Both the position numbers and the translations under genes were made by a program. Below are positions 1 to 5,400 of a stretch of 7,475 nucleotides of DNA, one piece after another. The notes below the pieces were generated by a model. It was not told the origin of the DNA. It ran no database searches and saw nothing but the letters and a program-made list of their open reading frames with translations. Numbering within the stretch: position 1 is the stretch's first letter; each line of letters opens with the position of its first letter. Origin of the DNA: Candidatus Latescibacterota bacterium (GTDB lineage Bacteria; Latescibacterota; 4484-107); contig JAUWMS010000108.1 of NCBI GenBank assembly GCA_030613045.1, positions 1 to 7,475 on the forward strand. Reading direction: 5' to 3'.

Positions 1-138
1 GTTCGTCTGATCATACATGGGCTGCTCCATCTAATCGGATACGATCACGAAGAAGGAGGAGAGGCGGCGAAGCGGATGCTGAAGGAGACGGAAGCCGGCG
101 TGGAGCAAGTGCTCAGGGCTATGGACATCATTCCCTGA
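1..138 (+). CDS. ybeY: Endoribonuclease YbeY, 3' end only
   Basis: The window opens inside this gene; 45 codons and a TGA stop remain. Residues 6-16 of the fragment read HGLLHLIGYDH, which is the YbeY signature HGxLHLxGYDH. Its three histidines (fragment residues 6, 10 and 16) bind the zinc ion. YbeY is a single-strand-specific metal-dependent endoribonuclease needed for 3' maturation of 16S rRNA and for ribosome quality control in the cytoplasm. After the motif comes a short helical tail rich in Glu, Lys and Ala, the normal end of the family (full length is usually about 150-180 residues). The start lies outside the window. The next gene downstream is a CorC/HlyC-type protein, a frequent neighbour of ybeY, but here a 450-nt repeat-rich gap separates them. 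The family assignment is close to certain; nothing can be said about the missing N-terminus. Confidence 0.96.
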   Translation, partial: VRLIIHGLLHLIGYDHEEGGEAAKRMLKETEAGVEQVLRAMDIIP

Positions 139-184
139 ATCCTTCTGGCGCACCACGGATCAACCGAGTATTTTCTATCTCTTC

Positions 185-315
185 AGCCACTTGCAAAAGT
201 CCGAAAAACGAGAGGATGCCACTGAGTTTTTGGCGACAACACGGCTTTATTATTGTCATTGCGAGGCACGAAGTGCCGGGCCCCATCTCATCTGAGGAAA
301 TTTTTGCAAGTGGCT
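185..315. repeat. 131-bp segment bounded by perfect 14-bp terminal inverted repeats
   Basis: The left arm AGCCACTTGCAAAA (185-198) is the exact reverse complement of the right arm TTTTGCAAGTGGCT (302-315). Each end lies beside CTCTT (179-183 on the left, 316-320 on the right), although one extra C separates the left copy from the arm, so a target-site duplication is possible but not clean. The interior has no coding capacity. The plan resembles a miniature inverted-repeat element; a plain intergenic stem-loop is the alternative. Confidence 0.5.
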
Positions 316-420
316 CTCTTGGATTAGGGTGTGCTCGGGGTCTCCGTGTTTTCGAGGGTTGGCTTACTCTGCACGACAAACCCGCAAGGCCTCTTTTTTT
401 TGACAAGGTTTGTATTCAGG

Positions 421-447
421 AATCCGCCAAATCCGCGTAATCCGCGG
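421..447. repeat. Three-copy 9-bp tandem repeat, AATCCGCNN
   Basis: Units are AATCCGCCA (421-429), AATCCGCGT (430-438) and AATCCGCGG (439-447). The first seven bases are identical in all three and the last two vary. The repeat lies in non-coding DNA. The shared AATCCG core links it loosely to the AATCCGA heptads inside porU, which may be a related repeat family or coincidence. Confidence 0.7.
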
Positions 448-525
448 TTGCGTTTATGGGTTGCGGCTCCGCCGCGCTCTGACCTCCACGTCTTTTGCGG
501 GAGAACTTTAGAGAAGAAAAAACAG

Positions 526-540
526 AAAGGAGGAAACGTG
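526..540 (+). promoter_or_regulatory. Strong Shine-Dalgarno site serving a GTG that is out of frame with the CorC-type gene
   Basis: AAAGGAGG at 526-533 sits four bases before GTG 538-540. It is the only strong ribosome-binding site upstream of the CorC-type gene, yet the GTG it serves opens a nine-codon frame (538-567), not the main frame. This makes the initiation of the downstream gene unusual; see the chained mini-ORFs. Confidence 0.65.
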
Positions 541-596
541 CCCGGCGACTTCTCCGCTCTCGGATGAGCGTCAAGGGGAATGCGAACCCGATGTGA
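538..596 (+). other. Two chained mini-ORFs leading into the CorC-type gene
   Basis: GTG 538 opens a nine-codon frame (MPGDFSALG) ending at TGA 565-567. ATG 564 overlaps that stop as ATGA and opens a ten-codon frame (MSVKGNANPM) ending at TGA 594-596. GTG 593, the first start available in the main frame, overlaps that second stop as GTGA. Four-base ATGA/GTGA overlaps are the usual signature of translational coupling, so ribosomes loaded at the strong site at 526-533 could reach the main gene by two stop-restart steps. A single-base frameshift that split one longer N-terminus is the main alternative. Confidence 0.4.
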
Positions 597-1909
597 TTGA
601 GAACTTCTCCAGCCGGGACATCAAGATTTTGGAACCTGACTCTATTGCGGAAGGCATGATCTTCGTTCTAATGCTGTTGGTGACGGGCGTTTTGTCGAGT
701 GCGGAGCTTGCGTTTACTTCGCTATCCAGATCCTCTCTGGAAAAAATGCGAGACGAGGGCAACAGGGGCGCACGATGGATTCTCCGGATCTATCGCCCGA
801 AGCGCAAAGCGCAATTGATGCTTGCCATCGGAAAAGGTATAGCCCTGGTGGTGGCCACCGGCGCGGCAATCCTTCTCGTCTCCGGAAGCACGTTGGGCCG
901 CTCTCCAGAACTGAGATGGGCGATTGCAGGAGGGGTGACGGTTGGTTCTTTTTTGTTCTTTGAAAACGTTTTTCCCCGGATCATCCTGAACGACCGGGAC
1001 GAAACCTCCATCGTGCGATTCGGAAGAATACTCATCGCACTCTATTTCGGACTCTGGCCTCTGACCGCTGTGTTGGATTGGATCTCCGGCCTCTTTTCAA
1101 AGGAAATGGATTCTAAGGAAGCGAAAGAAGAGGAGCTAAAAAACATCGTGGAGTCGGAAAGCGAGGAAGGGGTGATCGAGGAGGATACCAAAGAGATGAT
1201 CCACGGTATCTTCGAGTTTTCCGACACCACCGTGCGGGAAGTCATGGTGCCTCGGATTGATATGGTGTGCGTCGAGGATTCGGCGGATTTGGAGGAGTTG
1301 GTGAAGTTGATCGAGGAGACCGGGCATTCGAGAATTCCCGTGTATAGAAATCGCATAGATGACATCCGGGGGATTATCTATGCCAAGGACCTGATTCGGA
1401 TCCCGAAAGAGTTGACTTCGTGGAGCCTTGAGCATGTGCTGAGGGAGGCCTATTTCGTTCCGGAGAGCAAGAAGATCGCCCAGATGCTGGCGGAGTTCCG
1501 GCGAAAGCGGATCCATCTTGCCATTGTAGTGGACGAATACGGCGGGACGGCCGGATTGGTCACGATGGAAGACCTGATCGAGGAAATCGTGGGGGAAATT
1601 CAGGATGAGTACGACGAGGAGGAACAGTACTGGCGCTGGTTGGAGGACGGCGTCTTATGGACCGACGCCCGGATTGACATCCACGACTTGAACGAACTCC
1701 TCGATGCGGAGCTTCCGACCAATGGTTTTGAAACGTTGGGTGGGTTGATTTACGAACAATTGGGACGCATCCCGGAGAAGGGGGAAGTCCTGACGTTCGA
1801 GGGCCTGTCTATGAGTGTGGAAACCGTTTCCGGACACCGGATTTCCAAAGTGAAAATTGTGAAGGAGCGCGCTCAGGAAGGAAAAAGCGGGGAAAAAAGA
1901 AAGCCATAA
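593..1909 (+). CDS. CNNM/CorC-family (hemolysin C-like) membrane protein with CBS pair
   Basis: This 438-residue protein has the three-part CorC/HlyC-type architecture. The membrane domain (DUF21/CNNM) covers about residues 20-170, with hydrophobic segments near 21-43, 83-99, 108-128 and 146-168. A CBS pair follows, at about 207-270 (VREVMVPRID and GHSRIPVY are typical) and 285-340 (IVVDEYGGTAGLVTMEDLIE). The C-terminal CorC_HlyC domain is at about 345-425. Family members are inner-membrane proteins linked to Mg2+ or Co2+ export and regulated by nucleotide binding to the CBS pair. The membrane domain is divergent: the usual GNN after the first cytosolic loop reads GKG (residues 80-82), and the usual IPK motif reads FPR (127-129), so transport activity is uncertain. 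No ATG, GTG or TTG precedes GTG 593 in this frame; ATG 656 is a poor alternative. Its position after ybeY is a widely conserved arrangement. Confidence 0.93.
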   Translation: MIENFSSRDIKILEPDSIAEGMIFVLMLLVTGVLSSAELAFTSLSRSSLEKMRDEGNRGARWILRIYRPKRKAQLMLAIGKGIALVVATGAAILLVSGSTLGRSPELRWAIAGGVTVGSFLFFENVFPRIILNDRDETSIVRFGRILIALYFGLWPLTAVLDWISGLFSKEMDSKEAKEEELKNIVESESEEGVIEEDTKEMIHGIFEFSDTTVREVMVPRIDMVCVEDSADLEELVKLIEETGHSRIPVYRNRIDDIRGIIYAKDLIRIPKELTSWSLEHVLREAYFVPESKKIAQMLAEFRRKRIHLAIVVDEYGGTAGLVTMEDLIEEIVGEIQDEYDEEEQYWRWLEDGVLWTDARIDIHDLNELLDAELPTNGFETLGGLIYEQLGRIPEKGEVLTFEGLSMSVETVSGHRISKVKIVKERAQEGKSGEKRKP

Positions 1910-1976
1910 CTTCTTGAGATGAGGAGTAATACAACCGTTTGAAAGCATGTATCCCGGGGGTTTCGAGAAAAATGTC

Positions 1977-2005
1977 TTGACAAAAGGGGAAAAAAGTGTT
2001 TTATT
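1977..2005 (+). promoter_or_regulatory. Probable promoter of the tRNA-fMet gene
   Basis: A perfect -35 TTGACA (1977-1982) is followed after 17 bases by TTTATT (2000-2005), a four-of-six match to the -10 consensus. The tRNA starts 29 bases after the -10. A small hairpin, GACTC/GAGTC with a TTTT loop (2009-2022), overlaps the expected transcription start and would lie in the 5' leader removed by RNase P. Confidence 0.7.
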
Positions 2006-2033
2006 TAAGACTCTTTTGAGTCGCTAATGGTAC

Positions 2034-2110
2034 CGCGGGGTGGAGCAGCTTGGTAGCTCGTTGGGCTCATAACCCAAAGGCCGCAGGTTCGAATCCTGCC
2101 CCCGCTACCA
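2034..2110 (+). tRNA. Initiator tRNA-fMet (anticodon CAT)
   Basis: The gene is 77 nt, has an encoded CCA end and closely resembles E. coli tRNA-fMet. The anticodon CAT is at 2068-2070. Three initiator hallmarks are visible. There are three consecutive G-C pairs in the anticodon stem (GGG 2063-2065 with CCC 2073-2075). There is a purine-pyrimidine pair at 11-24 (A-T) in the D stem. Finally, base 1 is unpaired at the top of the acceptor stem. The last is C1 against T72, where E. coli has C1 against A72. T arm 2083-2099 (GCAGG/CCTGC) is intact. It has its own promoter upstream and an intrinsic terminator directly downstream, so it is a single-gene unit. This tRNA is used only for starting translation, after aminoacylation and formylation. 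Confidence 0.97.
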
Positions 2111-2117
2111 AAAAATA

Positions 2118-2156
2118 AGGTCCGTAACCCCCCCCAATGGATTACGGACTTTTTTT
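2118..2156 (+). terminator. Rho-independent terminator of tRNA-fMet
   Basis: GTCCGTAA (2120-2127) pairs perfectly with TTACGGAC (2142-2149), an 8-bp stem, followed directly by seven T (2150-2156). The 14-nt loop is unusual in starting with a run of eight C (2128-2135). It lies 8 nt past the CCA end of the tRNA. Confidence 0.92.
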
Positions 2157-2263
2157 GATTTTGTCCCACGCTGTGTTTCATTTCGGCGTTGACAAACAGG
2201 AGCGATTGAAGAAAAGGAGAAGCCTATCGTCGTTCGCGAAGGGTTTGGGTTTCGTGTTTGAAG
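2157..2263. other. Spacer with no recognised feature
   Basis: I see no gene or RNA here. A TTGACA at 2189-2194 has no acceptable -10 element at the right distance. The following promoter begins at 2264. Confidence 0.6.
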
Positions 2264-2292
2264 TTGACAAAAGAAAATTTTGTTGTTATATT
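2264..2292 (+). promoter_or_regulatory. Strong promoter of the porU leader RNA
   Basis: Perfect -35 TTGACA (2264-2269), 17-base spacer, -10 TATATT (2287-2292, five of six). Transcription should start near A2299. The -10 region also reads TATATTTG (2287-2294), which matches the TAnnTTTG element of Bacteroidota promoters, with a TTG 20 bases upstream, so either kind of primary sigma factor could use it. An ACAAAA/TTTTGT inverted repeat (2267-2272/2278-2283) overlaps the -35 and spacer and could be a repressor site or chance. Confidence 0.85.
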
Positions 2293-2298
2293 TGTGTG

Positions 2299-2411
2299 AT
2301 CAGGAAACCAAACACCTGGCGGACGTTGTACGCAGTCACTGCGCAAAAGGCTCATCGTAAGTCTGGGCCGAACGATCATGGCGCGCCGGGTGGATATACC
2401 CGGCGTTTTTT
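2299..2411 (+). ncRNA. Structured leader RNA of porU: candidate riboswitch/attenuator, class unknown
   Basis: Between the strong promoter and an intrinsic terminator lies an RNA of about 113 nt with no coding role. Elements I can pair by eye: helix A, 2313-2321 (CACCTGGCG) with 2384-2392 (CGCCGGGTG), nine pairs including one G-T; hairpin B, 2331-2343 (CGCAG/CTGCG, loop TCA); hairpin C, 2354-2358 (ATCGT) with 2372-2376 (ACGAT). A encloses B and C, giving a three-way junction joined by a single-stranded CAAAAGG stretch. The 3' strand of A is also the 5' arm of the terminator, so A and the terminator cannot coexist. A short competitor hairpin, CAGG/CCTG (2301-2304/2315-2318), would break A and let the terminator form. 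The layout fits a ligand-dependent ON switch. I could not match it to a riboswitch class I know. A stand-alone small RNA is the alternative. Confidence 0.6.
2384..2411 (+). terminator. Intrinsic terminator inside the porU leader (attenuator)
   Basis: CGCCGGGT (2384-2391) pairs perfectly with ACCCGGCG (2398-2405) around a 6-nt loop, and six T follow (2406-2411). It stands only 14 nt upstream of the porU start codon, so transcription of porU and porV from the 2264 promoter must read through it. Confidence 0.92.
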
Positions 2412-2425
2412 ATTGGAGCGGAGCG

Positions 2426-5400
2426 ATGAGAAAAAATGGGTTTCCAACGCAAAGGCGCGAAGAACAGAGCGTGACTCAGATAAGGGAACGGCTGAAGTGG
2501 AGACGAGGCTTGTCGGACGTTTTTGATCTCATCCTGTCTTTTCTCGGCTTTTCTCCGCAACCGCTGCGCCTCTTCGGAAGTTTCCCCCTTTTGACGATTG
2601 GCATAGCATGGCCTCTCGTCGCGGCGGGTCTGTTGCTCCCCGTATGCGGCGCGTATGGGGCCGGGGTTCAAGTCCTCTCGTGCGACGAGGGGCGGGTGCG
2701 CCTGATGTACGAGCCGGGCGTGCTGGAACGAACGACCCTTCACACGGACTCCGGACCGATGGATCGGATCCGGATCGCGGGCGCGGGACAGATGAGCCGG
2801 GAGGGGTGGCCGGCGGTTCCGGCCCAGCGCGTGTTGGTGGGCATACCGTTGGATGCGGAGGTGCAGGTGCGTGTGGTGGAACTCTCCTCCTCCGTGGAAG
2901 AAGGATACCGGGTGGCTCCGGCGCCGGGTACGGAAGCGGTCGGTACGGATGGAGACCGCTTTGTAGTCGAACGGTACGTTCGGGACGAAGCCGCGTACCG
3001 ACAGAATCGCTTCTGGCCGGAAGAGGCCGTGACCGGGGGGAAGCCCAGTTTTTTACGACATCAGCGTGTGGTGGAACTTATATTCTACCCCGTGCGTTTT
3101 CATCCGGTGCGTGGAGAAATTCTGCGTTGCGAGCGGATGGTGGTGGACGTGCTCTTTCGGAGCGTGGGGGATGAACCCCCAATCCGAAATCCGAAATCCG
3201 AAATCCGAAATAATAAGGGCGAGGAGACCTTTTACCGCGGGATTATAGTAAATTACGAGGGCGCGCGGAATTGGCGCCGGATGAGGAAAGCGGAGAAGGT
3301 GGCGGCGCGTCCTTTTGCATCGGGAACCTGGGTGAAGATAAAGGTGCTGGACGACGGGATGGTTCGGGTGACGGGCGCGGATCTGCTCGAAGCGGGGGTC
3401 AGCCTGAACGGAGTGGATCCGAAGACGATCCGAATATACTACGGCGGCGGACAGATGCTGCCCCGCTCGGCGAAGGCCTTGAGAAGAGAGCGGATGGAGG
3501 AGATGGCGATTCTCGTGCAGGATGGGGACGACGAGCGGTTCGATGAGGCGGATTATGTTTTGTTTTATGGGAACAGCGTGGATGGGTGGACGTACGATCC
3601 GCTCCGGGAGAATTTTGAGTATCGCCTCAATCCCTACACAAGGGAGAACTGCTATTGGCTGACCTTCGGTGGCGGCGTGGATGGCAAGCGGATGGAGGAG
3701 CGGGACGGGCGTCCGGCGGTTTCCGATCCCATTGTGCCCGAGACGTTTCGGGCGCGATTTCATGAGGAGGTGGAGCGGTTCTGCGTGGAGGAAAATTCCG
3801 GGATTGAGTGGTTCTGGGATACCTTTCAACTCAATGCGTCTCAATGGATTTCAAAGAAGTATTCCTCGCTGATCTATCATGTCTCGGATGCGGAGCCGGC
3901 AAATATCCGAATACGGATGATCGGAAAATACGGCGATCGGGTTCCCCTCCGAATTTCGATGAACGACGAGACGGTGGGGACGGTGTACGTAGTAGGATCG
4001 AACCGCGTTGAAGTAGCCTGTCCCGGGAAACTTTTGGATGGCGAACTCGAAGAGGAAGGCGCCAATGTATTGGGGATCCATCAGACCGAATCGGACGATA
4101 CGGAATTGCGCTTCGATTGGTACGAGATCGAATATTCCAAACGCTTCGTGGGACGCAAGGGCGCGTTGTATTTCACGTGGATGGACACCTGCGGAACGCC
4201 CGGGACGGTGTTGGAGGTTCGGATGGAGGGCTTCGGGGAGGAGCGACCGGAGATTTTCGATGTATCCGATCCCTTCGATGTGGAGCGGATTTCAGATTTT
4301 TCGTACGATTCGGATTCCGGAAAGGCCGTTTTTCAGGATCCGGTGTCCCCGGGCGTGATGAAGGCGTACTACGTGGTTGCGCCGTCTCGGTGGCGATCGC
4401 CCCACCGAATCGCCGTGGATGCGCCTTCCGATCTGAAAGGGATTTCGGGGGCGGACTATGTGATCATCACGCACGAAATTTTTTATGAGCAGGCCCTCTC
4501 TCTGGCGCGCTGGCGGGAGGTGGACGATCGCTTCGACGGACCGCTGAAATCCGTGGTTGTAAAGGTGCAGGACGTATACGACGAGTTCGCCTGGGGCTTG
4601 TTCGATCCGACCGCCCTTCGCGATTTTATCAGATACGCTTTTGAGCATTGGACGCCTGCGCCGCGTTTTGTGCTGCTGTTTGGAGATGGCGTATTTGACT
4701 ACAAAAACAACTCGCGCACCAGTCCGGGGAATTGGATTCCTCCTTACGAGGAAGGCAGAAGTACGACCGACGATTGGTTCGTGCGCATGGACGACGGTTT
4801 GTTGCCGGACATGGCAGTGGGACGGATCCCGGTGCAACGGGTGGAGGATGCGGAAACGGTTGTACGGAAGATCGTCGAATACGAGCGGAATCCGTTGCGA
4901 GGCCGCTGGCAGAACACCGTGCTGATAGCTGGGGACGACGAGAGCGTGGCCGGAGGACACGGGAATGAGATTGACTATACGGTGGACAGTGAAGAACTTG
5001 CGCAGCATTATATTCCAAAGACGCTGGATCAGGTGAAACTCTACCTGATGGAATACGAGATGAATTCGTTCTGGAAAAAGCCCGAGGCCAAAGCCGATCT
5101 GATTGCGGCGATCAATCAAGGAGCATTGCTCTTCAATTACATGGGACACGGCAACTACGATGTGATCGCCCACGAAGACCTCCTGCGCGCCTCTACGGAT
5201 ATTCCGCTGCTGAAAAACGGTCGAAAGCTGCCGCTGGGCTATTCGGCTTCGTGCAGCAACGCCCATTTCGACCATCCCATCAAGGTTTCGCTGGCGGAGC
5301 GCTTGCTGATCACCCCGGACGGGGGCGTTGTGGCGATGATCGCGGCGACCCGGAAATGCACGCACGATTCGAATTTCAATTTGAACAAGCTCTTTTATGA

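Larger units (their letters stand above)
139..537. other. Repeat-rich non-coding region between ybeY and the CorC-type gene
   Basis: I see no credible gene here; the open frames on either strand are short, have no ribosome-binding site and match no family. It holds an inverted-repeat-bounded segment (185-315), a small hairpin at 265-277 (GGCAC/GTGCC, loop GAA) inside a GTCATTGCGAGGCACG-type sequence, a three-copy 9-bp repeat (421-447), and another small hairpin at 463-475 (GCGGC/GCCGC, loop TCC). ATTGCGAGGCACGAAG-like and AATCCGCG-like strings are the kind of dispersed intergenic repeat seen in many large bacterial genomes; that comparison is from memory. The TTGACA at 400-405 has no suitable -10 element, and I found no clear terminator for ybeY. 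Confidence 0.7.

Noticed and set aside
400..428. TTGACA at 400-405 as a promoter for the CorC-type gene
   Set aside because: No -10-like hexamer lies 15-19 bases downstream; the region there is the GC-rich 9-bp repeat. TTGACA at 2189-2194 fails for the same reason.
216..567. Short plus- and minus-strand open frames in the ybeY-CorC gap
   Set aside because: They overlap repeats and hairpins, have no ribosome-binding sites and look like translated dispersed repeats.
2349..2376. H-type pseudoknot in the leader: GGCTC (2349-2353) with GGGCC (2365-2369), and ATCGT (2354-2358) with ACGAT (2372-2376)
   Set aside because: The first linker would have zero length, which is geometrically doubtful; the simple hairpin 2354-2376 is enough.
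2301..2383. Resemblance of the leader to a c-di-GMP-I (GEMM) riboswitch, from GCGCAAAAGG at 2341-2350
   Set aside because: The GGCAAACC and GACGCAAAGCC core motifs and their spacing are absent. TPP, cobalamin, SAM, ZTP, guanidine and preQ1 consensus cores were also considered by eye and did not match.
2378..2425. In-frame ATG at 2378 as the porU start
   Set aside because: It lies before the intrinsic terminator, so its first codons would be inside the terminator stem and T-run, and it lacks a ribosome-binding site. ATG 2426 has GGAG at a good distance.
2137..2526. A 129-codon plus-strand open frame
   Set aside because: It runs through the tRNA terminator, the porU promoter, the leader RNA and its terminator, and has no family resemblance or ribosome-binding site.
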